Source: Arthrobotrys musiformis (taxonomy: Eukaryota; Ascomycota; Orbiliomycetes; Orbiliales; Orbiliaceae). From it: a stretch of 64,000 nt of DNA. Below the pieces are notes generated by a model, which was not told where the DNA came from, made no database searches, and worked only from the letters and a program-made list of their open reading frames with translations. Where the stretch lies: NCBI GenBank assembly GCA_036971715.1, contig JAVHJL010000002.1, positions 1,644,501 to 1,708,500 of the forward strand, given 5' to 3'. The position numbers were made by a program, and so were the translations under genes. Of the stretch, positions 13,315 through 25,071 are shown one piece after another; positions within the stretch are counted from its first letter, which is position 1; each line of letters starts with the position of its first letter.

Positions 13315-15209
13315 TTTGGTCTAGATGTTTTGCGATATTTCTAGTTTTGCCAACGTCTGGAGTTGATATCGGGGGATAAGGTAGGCTCGAGAGCCTCCAC
13401 GGCGGGTGGAGATCGATGGTTCTATCGATCGGGTGAGGTTTGCGGGGTGGCTGCAGTGGGTGGTGAGGGGGTTTGTGGGGTTTAAAGTTAAGCGTTCCGA
13501 GGGGTTTGGAGTTGCGGTGGACTCGCACTTGAGGGCGATGAGGTTGATGTGATATGATATAACCTGATCTGATCTATCCACAGCAGCAGGCAGCAACCAC
13601 AACCAGCATGAACGAATCGAATTATATACGATCAATAGGAGCAGCAGGAGAAACGACACAGCATTCCAAGCGACGACCCGAGTAATTTAAAGCAAGAAAA
13701 ACCCCGAGACTGAAACCGACCGTGGGCAGGTTTGGCGACGATAATCTCCGAGGCTCTTCTGGTTCGAAAGCAGAGGTTTGCTTTGATAACGGAGAACGTG
13801 AAAATGGACCGCTTCCTTAACTAGCTCCCGGATATCGAAATCCGACCGAGTTATCCAAGACAAGGGGATGGATCAGGTCTCGCCACGGCTGCTGGGATGG
13901 TTCTATTCTTGACCAGAAGCACCGAGGGATCCGTTGGGAGGTTCTTTTCACATTCGACTTTCGGAGTCCAGCGATCTCAGAAGGGAAGGCGGGGAAGGGA
14001 AAGTGGCCTGCTTTGGGACCCAACAAGAAACAAAAAATTACGACAAGAAAATTTTGCTTTGATGGAAATTTCAGAAAATACGATACGAGACACTATTACG
14101 AGATATCTATCGAAGTCCGGTGTTTTGATTAGGAGATAATGGGTGTACCTCCACGGACCGGGGGAAGGGGTGGGTGGGTATACTATGGGACGGAGCACAC
14201 GACAGCCAATGTCGATACAAGTACAATGTCGACGATGTTCAGGAAGATGCCGTTGGACGTCTCGATATGATACGGTGCGGATATTGATATTGATATCATC
14301 CGGGGATGCCTTGCATGCATAGAATCTGTGTGTGTATGGAGGAGGTCTGGCCATGCCTGTGACTATGTCATCATCATCACCGTCATTCCTGGTTCTGGCT
14401 CATGCTGTGCTCCCGCGGATGTATGCAAAGGACCCCACCAGCAATCAATGTCCATGCGCCTGTCACGTCCAGACCAGGCCAGGGAAGGGTACTTCCGTCG
14501 AGGAGGCCAAGGCTAATTGAGACCATCGCATCGGGGCCAGCTGAACCACGCACGAGCCACAACCGTTGGAGGCCGAGGCCGGTCTGGTTGAACATCGAAC
14601 AATCAATCAATGGTGTTACAATGCCTCCCAACACACAATTTTACCACAGACTCAACACTGCTACGACCTGCTACTGGTGATTATAGGGATCTTGACGCTG
14701 CATGACAGTGCAATTTTGTTTCGTTGGCAGCCGTACGGATTTCGAAAGGATGGATTGCCCGTTGCCAGATTCTAACTTAATGCGAACAAGAGCGTAATGA
14801 GAATGAGGAGTGGTTATGGTTTTATGCTGCGCCGTCTTCTCCTCGCCATTCCCTAACTCACCATCTTCGAACAAAGTGAAGGCTAACAACTTACCAACTA
14901 TATTCCCCCATAAAGTGCGTCGATAGTAGAATATCTAACATCTAACCGTCTCGTGCATGAGACTTTGCTTCGCCTCCATGCGGCACAGTATACAGGAGAA
15001 CCCATTTTTTTCTATTCTCATTAAATATCTCATGCCGCCGTAGTCAGAATGCCACTATTCGAGTATTCCTAAAATCTTTGTGCGAATATCATAATCCATA
15101 TTTTTTGCCTGCAAAATATATATATCGATATCGCGATAGGACCTCAACTCTAGCTCCGCTCTTGATCTATACTATATATATTCTATAAATATACTAAATT
15201 ATACACAAG
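13315..15209. other. Divergent intergenic region, acyltransferase / secreted orphan
   Basis: This is 1.9 kb between two divergent genes and should contain both promoters. Several short frames exist in both strands, but none has codon-like continuity, a splice partner or a recognisable domain. The last 200 bases before 15210 are AT-rich with TATATA-like runs. Confidence 0.4.
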
Positions 15210-16320
15210 ATGCGAATTTCAATATCTCTATTGCTTCATGGTTTTCTAATTGTATCTTTGGGGAAACCATCTTCTCAAAAAGACAATGACGTCCCAAGGC
15301 CAAAAGTATGGGCCTATACGTGGATAGGAGAGATAAGTCAGTCCAAATCTCCCAATTTAGCTGCCAGCAGTTAGCTGCGATTTAATATCAGTCTCGTACT
15401 ATAGTACTAACAGACATATTGCAGAGGCCCCCAAACTACCCCACTCCCCTTCGGAGGACATCTGCCTCTCCATGGACCCATCCACAACAGAAGCACTCAT
15501 ACGGGACAAACAAGTCGTCGCTCGAAAGTGCGAGAAAGTCAGTCCCAAATGGACCACCTGGCGCGCCACGGGTATAATGTCAGAAAAGGCCAGCGGAGCC
15601 GGAGTAACGTTCAAAGGCTACATCGAACACCTGGAACTCGGGTATTGTATCACTTACAGTTTGTTCAGTAGGTGGGATATGGGGCAGAGCCCTCGCGGGT
15701 GGTTGTTGCTCAAGAACTGCGATGCGCTTAAGGAACTTGCGAAGTATATGGATGTGGACACCATGGAGGGTATGCAGGATGCGGAGTATGACGAGTTTAT
15801 TAACATTATTAGGATGCCTAGGGACCATGAGTATGATGGTTTGAAACTTAGTGAAGGGAGCCCTGATTTTTCACCGCTTGGCCGTCGGTAAGTTTAAATC
15901 CTCGACATCTACATGATCTGCTACGTATGCATCATAAGACCTCATAGGCGCCTTGTGCTAATTGAATATATGTATACACGCAGAATATTCCTCAAGAGCT
16001 TCCAACCTACGCTGCGTATGGGAGATAACACCAACCTCATCACCATGAACATAAATGATATCTGTGGCGGGTACGGTCCCTACAAACTTGCCCTCGAGTC
16101 GGCACAGAGAAATGGGGACGAGGAGTTTACTCTGTCAAACTGGTCCATCATGGCGAACTACCAGCCTAAAGATACGTGTAAGAAAAAGGTAGACGGGTGG
16201 AACGGTGATAAATATTATGAATGCCCTGATGGGTGGAATTTTGGCTGCGGGTTTGGAACTGTCAATTTGGAGCCGAAGTTCGGGGTGTTCGGTAAGCCTG
16301 GTGAGGAGGACGAAACTTAG
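15210..16320 (+). CDS. Secreted protein of unknown function (308 aa)
   Basis: I do not recognise a family. The gene has three exons, 15210-15336, 15425-15887 and 15984-16320, with GT-AG introns whose phases match, giving 308 residues. The first 18 or so residues (MRISISLLLHGFLIVSLG) look like a signal peptide. The mature part has about eight cysteines, several paired in sequence (CPDGWNFGC near the C-terminus), which fits a disulfide-bonded extracellular protein. There is no transmembrane segment after the signal and no GPI signal. The start is the only ATG that adds a signal sequence. It lies 337 bases before a Nup37-like gene on the same strand, with no functional link visible. An effector-like or lineage-specific secreted protein is possible. 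Confidence 0.75.
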
Positions 16321-16657
16321 TGGCCCCCAATAGCGGTGATATGATTAGATAGACTAAGAAATTTTGTAGATTTTAAAATATACTAAATCATCATCATGCC
16401 ATGTACTAGGTCAGGCCTCCAAGCTCTCAGTATATAATTTTGTATAGTACCAGTATATACGTATACGTGCTAACATCGAGGCTACAACGGTACGAACTGG
16501 TACGGATTCGCTGGTAAATTAATTGTGTTGTGTACTGTGGTCATCAACTGTCCCCAAACCGCTCAAAGTCGGTCTCAAATCACGCACGCACTCGAACCCA
16601 TCTCTTTCGACTGAACAACCCTCCCGGTCACGATCCTGCCGATAACTAAGCTTCACC

Positions 16658-18612
16658 ATGGCCGACGCCCCAGATACGAAAGTCCCGGTTGCGGTAAAGC
16701 TAACCTCAAGGGCACGCTTGCTCAGGTACTCTCCATTTTACCAAATACCGACGCGTTATTACTAAGAGATCGAAACAGCTACAGAGTCAAAGAGGACATC
16801 ACAGCTCCAGCCCAATATTATCCATACTCTCTTCCTCGAGACAAGAAATCTGAATTGACCGACGGTGCTACTGATGGGAACAATAAAGATGTGCCGCATG
16901 ATAATGGAAATGACAAAAGCGTCATCATATACGGTACTAAGACGGGACTCACGATCCTCTACCCTCTACGATGTCGATTGCGTGGAGGGCAAGCTTCTCC
17001 TCAACAATCTACTAACACAAAGGGGACTGGAATGGATGCCGACGACAGCGATTTCGAAATGGAGATGGATGACGGTAGTTGGGTCGTCTTTCGGAGACCC
17101 GATGGGAAGCTTCTTGAGGAACCCTTTCCCAAGAAGGTAGTCCCCAACCCTCCAGAGTACGAATCATACAGCGAGCCCGAGGAATACAACGTACAACGAA
17201 ATGCCCGTTTCCCGTGGAAATACTCGGTGGAGCTTGATAGCCCTGTCATTGAGTTCGCGGTTCCTGGACCTTCCCACGCCGTTCCAGAGCATGCGTATCT
17301 AGAATCCCACCCATGGTTGGAGAAGATATACATCACTGCTATCACTGCGGATGGGAGGGTCCATCTCGTTATTCTTCCGCTGCGGCTCCCGCCTCCAGGT
17401 GTATCTTCCACTGACGTCGCCTCAAATCACTTCCCGGTTCATACCATCCTATTAAGAGCCAGAAAGGAGGGACAAATCCGACCGAAAGGGATTTGCCTTG
17501 ACTTCATGCGGCGGATACGGGGCCCGGCTTCGCCTTAGGGAGGCGAAATCCAGGGAAACGGTTGGTATATTATCGCTGCAGCAATGCAAGCGCCGGGACA
17601 GCTTTGTGTCTGGAGTGCCGAAGTCTGGGGAGAGGGTCATGCCGGCGTCCCTTCCGAGACCGTGGCGAACGTCACCCATTTCCACTCCACTGATGTTTCA
17701 TTGATCTTGAGGTTTTTTGAGGATCTGACCTCAGCGGAAGATACTCTCAATACGATTACAATACACGCTATCCTCAAACAGCACGGCACTATTAGGCCCT
17801 TCCGTGTGAACCCGTTCAAGGGAACGTTCAAAGAGAAGCCGCCGCTGTGGATGCCCATGGTAAGCCCTCATGAAACGCTGCCACTTAACATGGCAGCTAG
17901 GAAGAAGATCCTTGCCGCAGAGCTGGCCTATCCCCGGCTCTGGGCGATCCTGGAGGGCGGTGCATATGGTTATTGGGATCTGAGGGAGACTCATCCGTCA
18001 TTTCGATTGTCTGGCGAGTGCTCGATGCCCGGAAACCCTAGCGCGGATTATGGGAACCATAAGGAAAGGATCTACACCGATCACAGTGCATCGATCGGGG
18101 TTATCAGTCATGTTGGAGCGAGAAACCCCCTGCAGATCTGCATTACCCGATACGACCATGCGGTGAAAACCAACTTTCCAAACAGTAATCTTGACTTTGG
18201 CCTCGGAAGGGTGTTAAGTCACGCTCGGAACCAGTTTTCGCTTTCACCTTGCGTCGATCAGCAAGGGAATCGACGATTGGTAATGACTGAGATTGGCAAC
18301 GGATTCACGATTCTCGAATTCAACTTTTCGAGCATCCGTGAGCTGTACTGGCACAAGCAAGGGGGGATGCACCAACAAGCCGTTAGTCAGTTTGATAAGC
18401 GCATCGAAAAGAAGTTGCGTGAGTTAGGCAGGAGATCCCTAGACGGAGAAGAGATGGAGGAGCTACTTGATATCTTTCAAGCTGCTTTTCGAGATGCAAC
18501 CGAAGCTGCAGAACAAGGTTCTACTACTGAAGTTGTGGTTAGGGATAAGCAGCCAGTGAAGAAGGAAAAGAAGAAAGTCAGCTGGTCACTTTTTGATCGT
18601 TTTAGGACGTGA
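16658..18612 (+). CDS. Nup37-like nucleoporin with an in-frame TAG
   Basis: This is a tentative member of the fungal Nup37 family, a beta-propeller subunit of the nuclear-pore Y-complex. Exon 1 is 16658-16725 and exon 2 is 16779-18612, 633 residues if read through. Support comes from the block SVIIYGTKTGLTILYPL, then an acidic insert, then KIYITAITADGRVHLVILPLRLPPPG, then WYIIAAAMQAPGQLCVWSAEVW, which follow the order I expect for this family. The C-terminal third is charged and ends KKVSWSLFDRFRT. Codon 276 is TAG (17536-17538). The same frame continues afterwards with protein-like sequence, so it is not simply the gene's end. An in-frame 153-nt intron (17401-17553, GTATCT..CCAG, phase 0) could remove it. 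A nonsense mutation, readthrough or an assembly error are the alternatives. Confidence 0.55.
17529..17547 (+). other. Perfect hairpin with the stop codon in its loop
   Basis: A 7-base stem (TTCGCCT / AGGCGAA) encloses the 5-base loop TAGGG. The loop begins exactly at the in-frame TAG of the Nup37-like gene. Seen directly in sequence; function unknown. Confidence 0.8.
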
Positions 18613-20166
18613 AAGCTGTGGGTTTCGTTAACCTTGAGCCTTTCCGTGCCACTAATACGATCAATGGGTTTGGGGAGAGATTGCACTAACATCTCCCATG
18701 GCATATTCGCCTTGATCTGTTTAAGAACACATAGTTCATAAAACCCAATGAAATTTATCCACGTTCGCCATTTCTCCATCCCCATAGGCGTGATTAGCTA
18801 GTTCGCCCATTCGCAGGTCAAAGGTGGAGCGCAAGGAAAGATCTGTCCTTGAATTGTGACGTACTTTTTGTATATGGCACTGCTCTGTATAACCTAGCGA
18901 TAGATATATTGAGATTCCATGCGAAGGCCAAAACCGGAGGAAAACTGGCTCCATGCTTTTTTCCCTCTTATCCGTATTCGAAAATTTTTTCCTGTAAAAG
19001 GGTTGAAATTTCAATACATGATTCTTTTAAACGTTTTGGCTGGGGATTTCATTTGCGGCTCGGGGTCCGTATTCAATTTTTTGGATGTGTAGGTTTTGAC
19101 TGGGAGACTTTTACATATCGTCTACTCGCACCAGTTGAGACTAGACTCTGAATCGCAAACAAATATTCATGATCCGTAGAACAGAGTTTCTACCATATAC
19201 TAGACGTAGATATAATATATCCGAGTTGATAAATCCGAATTTACTTGATAACGCCGAGTTGACCCACCTTCGAGTCGCATCCGGATTTGGTGTTTTGAAT
19301 CCTCCTTCAAACTGCGTCGAAACGCTGCTGTTTCACGAAACAAGTTCACCACAAGTGATTAAACCCCCAAGCCAAGCCCCAGACGACAATTGTCATATCA
19401 CAAGACACAGCAATAATCCAGATGCCTATGAGTGCAGAACAAAGAAGGGGAACATTTGCCTAGCTTTCTCGAGTATATTAAATTTCCAAAGTCTTTTTTT
19501 CGAAATGGGAAAACATGTTTGCAGGCAATGGTACTTTTGGGCAGTGTAAGCGCACACTGAGGTTCTTGGCCATGGCACATATGGACTCGTTTAGCAAGGT
19601 TGAAACATTTACGGTACGGAGATACCCATGGTCCATGACTTCACCACCCAAAGGGCCCTGTAATGCAGAAACGTTTCCGATGTCAAAAGTGTCATGGAAA
19701 TTTCAATCGTAGAGTTACTTTGGGGAAATCCGTAACGTTGTATGTTTTTGCCCCGTATCCTGCGAAGTATAAAGAGGGACTGGAATCTCCAATTCTTGCT
19801 TCTGGTTTTTTCCCTCTTCTCTCCTCACGCCAGTCGTCCAGTCATTCGGTCTACCGTTCTATTTTCCATTCATTTCTCAGCTTGAAAATTTACTTGAAGA
19901 TTAATATCTATTTCTTCTTGGTCGCCGGTCGACATTTCTGTTCCTCCTCGAAGTTCTTGAAAGCAAATCGAATATATACATTTTTAAAAGAAACCCACAA
20001 AGCTCCTTCATTCATTCCTCGATTCGTTCATAAAGTCGATTCAATCCTTCATAAAAAGAGAATATACCTATCCTCCACGAAGATTTCCGATAAACCGATA
20101 TCATTATATCGTTTCCGATAATTTTATATCTTATATCACCCACCAAACCAAACAAAATCGATCAAG
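18613..20166. other. Intergenic region and long leader of the 49-residue peptide gene
   Basis: I see no credible coding frame. The right part, from the TATA box at 19768 onward, is pyrimidine-rich and is probably the promoter and long 5' leader of the peptide gene that starts at 20167. Confidence 0.45.
19768..19774 (+). promoter_or_regulatory. TATA box of the secreted microprotein gene
   Basis: TATAAAG lies 393 bases before the ATG and is followed by a CT-rich stretch suited to transcription initiation. This layout is typical of strongly expressed fungal genes. Confidence 0.5.
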
Positions 20167-20316
20167 ATGCAGAAGTTCTTCGCCATCGCTCTCCTCCTCG
20201 TCGCCTCTTTCTCTTCGGTCCTTGCCGCCCCTGTACCGATCGCAGCTCCTCAGACCGATGTTGAAGATGCTGTCAAGACATTGCCGGACGGAACTATCGT
20301 CCCATTCGACTCTTAG
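20167..20316 (+). CDS. Secreted microprotein (49 aa)
   Basis: This is a short single-exon frame. It encodes a textbook signal peptide (MQKFFAIALLLVASFSSVLA), then AAPVPIAAPQ and a mature tail of about 28 residues ending DGTIVPFDS. There are no cysteines, no dibasic Kex2 sites and no CAAX end, so it does not look like a known mating pheromone. A TATA box and a pyrimidine-rich leader precede it, and AAG ATG gives a good start context. I know no family for it. The clean signal sequence and promoter layout make a chance frame unlikely, but expression has not been shown. Confidence 0.65.
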   Translation: MQKFFAIALLLVASFSSVLAAPVPIAAPQTDVEDAVKTLPDGTIVPFDS

Positions 20317-21234
20317 GTCCTTCTTTGACCTGACACATGGAAAGCGCCATAACTAGGCTTTTTTTATTCTTCTTGATCCGATGTTGGAATATAAATATTT
20401 AAATTGGTATTCAACAATAGGATATTTCTTCTCCACGGGGGTTCGAATTTAGCGGGACTTTTTATATTAAGGAGTTTTCTTTCTTTTGGGATATTTATAT
20501 TTTACACCATAACTTAAGCTTGTGGAGGAAAGGGACATCTATCAGTGCAATTACTCTTCATATCGATATCACAAAAAGATGTATTTAGAATAATCTTCCC
20601 CCGATACTCTTGTTATCCGACTTGAGAACGCAAATGGAAAAACAACGGGATTCGATGATTGATTCCTTACCTAATTTTTTTTTTATGATTTCTCCACCAA
20701 TTTTGCAATGTGATATTTAACATCGATATACCGATATACCCTTAAGTATTTATATCCATGTGACTAGTGGTATATAGTGAATGTCTCTGGGTTATGTAAT
20801 GCGGCTCCGCAGCTCTGTCGACGCTTCGAAAGCGGACGGTTCTGATTGGCCGCCGACGCTGTTTGTCACTTGTGTTTCCCCGTTTTTTGTTTTGTTGGAA
20901 AATGCAAAGCCAACGTTACGTTTTTCTCAAGCGGCGGAAATTCCTCGTGAAGATCGACTCACCCTAAAAAAAATATTCTCTGCACTTACTTGCTCACTCA
21001 CTTTTTTTTTTCCCTTTCCCTAAACTTGATACCCACCACTTGTATCTCTTCCCGCTATTCGAATTCCCCCGTTCACATCAACCGTTCCCTTCGGAATCTC
21101 GATCGCAGGAACAACAAGGTCCTATCCTACAGCTACAAAGTCGAATCACGCACGGCTTACCGATCCAGAATCCTTTATCTACAGCTATATAGCTCCATTC
21201 CAGATTATCTACCATAACCAAAACCCGAAAAGCA
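20317..21234. other. Intergenic region upstream of PDAP1-like gene
   Basis: This is AT-rich 3' UTR of the peptide gene, then the promoter of the next gene. A pyrimidine-rich run (CTCACTCAC then T9 and CCC) lies near 20993-21020. I see no gene. Confidence 0.45.
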
Positions 21235-22028
21235 ATGCCGCGAGGTGGTGGTAAATTCTCCAAGCCGACCCGAGGAGGTATGAACCGACATCCAAACCCC
21301 GCTTCTTATATCGATGGGCTACAGCTTGACTAACCACTACTCTCATCTCAAGGCGGCAAGAAGTTCTCCAGAGACGTCCGACCGGCTGAAGATGCACCGG
21401 GAATGTGGGATGATGTGAGCACCCTTCCACCCCCACCCGCCTCTATCGCTATCCCCACTAACCACACACTTCCAACGGACAGGGTCCACGCGAGAAGGAG
21501 GAGGAATCAGAGGAGGAATCGGAGGAGGAAGAGTCAGAAGAAGAATCCGACGACAACGCCGGTCCATCAGCATCATCGTCGAAACCGAAGCTCCCAGCCG
21601 TGACGGGCGAGATGTCCCGCGACGAACGTCGAGCGGCTCAAAAGGCGCTCAAGGAAGCTAAACGTGCGCAGTTGACGAAAGGTGTAGCCAGTATGTCGTT
21701 ATCGGACGATGAGGAGGAGGAAGAGGAGGCAGCACCGGCGCCACAGAAGGCACCAAAAGGCCTACCTTCTGGAAACCCTAATGCGGGGAATGTAGAGCCA
21801 ACCATCTCGAGAAGGGAGCGTGAAGCTGCTGAGGCTGCTGCTGCTAAGGAGAGGTATAGAAAGCTACATGAGGCTGGAAAGACAGAAGAGGCAAAGAGTG
21901 ATCTGGCGAGGTTGGCTTTGATCAAGAAAGAACGAGAGGAGAAGGCGAAGCAGAGAGCGGCGGAGTTGGAGGAGAAGAAGAGGCAGGCTGAGATTAAGGC
22001 TAAGAACAGCGGGAAGAAGATGAGGTGA
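21235..22028 (+). CDS. PDAP1: PDAP1/HASPP28-like phosphoprotein
   Basis: This is a small, highly charged cytosolic or nuclear phosphoprotein of the HASPP28/PDAP1 family (casein-kinase substrate PP28); its molecular role is poorly known. It has three exons, 21235-21277, 21353-21414 and 21483-22028, 216 residues. The N-terminus is MPRGGGKFSKPTRGGGKKFS, followed by a long Glu/Ser acidic stretch. The conserved core then has MSRDERRAAQKALKEAKRAQ, an acidic LSDDEEEE run, and PTISRREREAAEAAAAKERY. A basic helical C-terminus ends NSGKKMR. The family signature is the SRRERE...ERYRKLHEAGKTEEAKSDLARL block. The small 5' exons are supported by phase and by the KKF context seen in homologues. Confidence 0.85.
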
Positions 22029-25000
22029 AGAAAGAGCAAAGAAGCTAGGGTGGTTCCGAGGGCATCGTCGTGGCCTTTTTCTCTTTGTGATGCTATGAGG
22101 TGTGCTGTGGCTTTAGCGATTTTAATGAGGATATCTTTCTTCTTTCCGATGATGATGAGAGTGTAGACTTTAGACGAATATATGAAAATCTTGGAGCGCA
22201 AGCTTCAGGCATTATTTTACAAAACTACGCTCTAGCCTGGTCTCGTACCCAGACCGCACAAAGAGTGACTAGTACCATATAAAAATTATAGAGTATAGGT
22301 TTATAGAAGGTAATCCTTGGGCTAAGCACCCAATCGCAATTTCAGCATATGTATTGGACGATTCGGTGCCTGCAGCGATAAATATGCAACCAAACGGCCA
22401 TATGGGCTATATGCGACCCGGTACATCGAATCATGCGGCCAAGTACGATTGAATCTTGCGTCAGTACCAAGGCTCGACACCACTATTAACATAAAAGATA
22501 TGTGCATATATCTTGTCTCATATACCAGAGCATATATTCATATATACCTACCTACTTTATAACTTATAGATAGGGAGGTATTGGATCGTACACGATGAAT
22601 TTGGTAGAGCTTTGATTCCAAGAACTCGAGCTCTATAGATATATCGGATTGATGGATCTAGTGGATCCACGTGGACTCGAAGAGTTCTATAGTCCATTGC
22701 TGTAATAAAATATCCAATTGAATCTCATAATCGGCCTAAGCTGCCAGAGAATCGTATGAGCTCGTACGGTAAATTCAAGAGCCCAGGCCTAAAGGCAGCA
22801 CCCCGATCCCGGTATAAAAGTACCCGACATTGCATAAAGTTGGAAAGTACCGTGACATCGTGCCCTACGTACTCGTATAGCAGAATCCTACGAAGGCGTA
22901 TACAAGGAAGTACATATACGGTACACAAGATCTGCAAGAGCTCGGGTCCAAAAACCTACTACCCTTGCAAAAGCAGTCTATTGGCTACCAGTATTTCTGT
23001 GTATTAATAGTATCATACTAAAGTGGATGGGGGCTTTCGGTCTAGGGATACCGATGACCGTCTTTGTGAACCTGGACCGATCAGATCACAGCATCGTGAA
23101 TGCCGGGTCGGTAGATACTAGGTTCGAGACATGCATGTGCATCTACCTAGACGTATACGCCCTAGATATCCTTCCGGACCCCCGCATTCGAAGATGCTAA
23201 TGCAACGTCCTCATCTCTGGAGCGTGTCATGAACGTCGAACGTGTGGACCCGCCTATAGCGCACATGTTATATTTCGCCGCTCCATCACGGGCTGCAGAT
23301 GAAAATTCCGCAAACAGCATCATGGCGTCCAGGTTATTATGGTAATCGATACCAAACAATCGGGACGGATATAAGGTTAAAAATTTTTTTAGGAAAAATC
23401 TTATAACAACGTCGGCCATGTACATGTACACGTATGTACAGGTAAATCCTTTACCTCGACGCTAATGTCTGTCGAAGCCCAGATCTAGATCCCCAGAAGC
23501 CATCAACAGGGCAAATGCTATTCACAAGGTACTATATTTACAAACAAACATATAAACCTAGCGATGTTACATTGCAGTCGACGGGCCGGAGATATCACGA
23601 CGATTTTTTTCACGAACGAATAGAAATCCGGTCTTACGAAAGTAACTTTTTATAGAAATAAAAATCCTAAAAACCGTTGCTACTACGACTTGATTTGCTT
23701 TGCTTTGCTAAGATGTTCCTACCGACATGTTGTCCTTCGAAATTGTTGAGCGTTATGAAATTCCTGGACATAAGGGAACGGAGGCCAAAGGCCCACGAAA
23801 ACGATATAATCGTCCCGTGAACCTCATTCTTCTTCTCCCCTCTCATTTCCCCTCCAAGGTTATTTCCATTGATGTAAGAAAATCCAGAGTGAATAGAGAG
23901 GGTTGTTAAATAATACGTTTTCTAAGGAGAGAAGAAGAGAAGAAGAAGAGAAAGAAGGAATGGAAGAGATTTTTCGCTTAAAGGGAGAAAGAGAGAAAGG
24001 AACGCGGAGTGGCTGTGCAACGCGACGGTATTTTTTGACGTGGACTGTGGGGCGACCGTGTGGCGCATGTCAGTTTATGCCACTGAAACAACACACCACA
24101 TGCTCGGACGGGTGTCTAGACCTCATTCCTGACGCTTCGAGCCGAGAGCTGGGCAGTTGAAGCGAAGAGAAAAAAAACATGGCTCCTAATCATCTTTTTG
24201 AACCCCTGTGATTCAGGTGCCCTCAGGAATTCTTTGGGTGCCTTGTGGAAGAAATTGGTACCCTCCTATCAATGCAATCAACCGTACCCATAGAAATTTA
24301 AATCTGAGTGGGGACAATCATTTTTTTTTAATATCGGACTAGTAAAAAGGCTTTAACGGTCAATATCGCGAGATTAATTTTACGATTGAGAATTGGCAAT
24401 AGGAAAGGAGCTCGATACGCAAAATGCAACATCAAAGTCTGTGCAGCCTGGAAAAAGGGAAAAAAAAACCCTTTAGGCCGAGCCTTCGGGTCTAGAAGCC
24501 ATAGGGGATTTTCACTCAGGGAAGTCTCGATCGAGATGAGGGATCCTAGAAGAAAGAGAAAGAAAAAAGACTCGAAAGTCCGTGCGAATCGCAATTGCAG
24601 ATGCAATATCGGGACAACATGATCACATACAATTTCCACCATACATCTCGGTACACGGCAGCTAGCTACTGCATAGTAGTATGTCATCGAAAGAAAAACT
24701 TGGACTTCAGCCCTGATGCAGAGACATCCTCGAGGCTCCGATGATGAATGCCGAATCGATTGTGATCGTTTCGGCATACGCATTAGTTACCCCTTTCTAT
24801 TTAACGAGAAACCAGCTTCATGACCGTGGATACCTTCGAGAAGATGCCGTGGATATGCCGTGGGACGCTAGCATTATGGCCCTGTAATACTTCAAACACC
24901 GGATCCTAGGCCTTGCAAGCTTTGCAAGCCGTCTATGTACATACATAGAACAAACACGTCCGTACTGGGAAGCTGGCTGAGATTCAGGATACGATGTCTA

Positions 25001-25043
25001 TCGATAGCAAGATTCCGAGCCTCGTTCGTGAGTTCGAATTGCC

Positions 25044-25071
25044 CCCTAAAGGGCCTAAAGGGCCTAAAGGG
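25044..25071. repeat. Tandem 9-base repeat (CCTAAAGGG)
   Basis: Three consecutive copies of CCTAAAGGG lie in non-coding DNA. This is a short, simple tandem repeat. Confidence 0.8.

Noticed and set aside
20440..20465. A B-box-like GGTTCGAATT
   Set aside because: No T-stem pairing and no A-box at the right distance.
23162..23431. An 89-codon minus-strand frame ending SSNAGVRKDI
   Set aside because: It reads somewhat like protein but has no start context, domain or partner exon that I can support.
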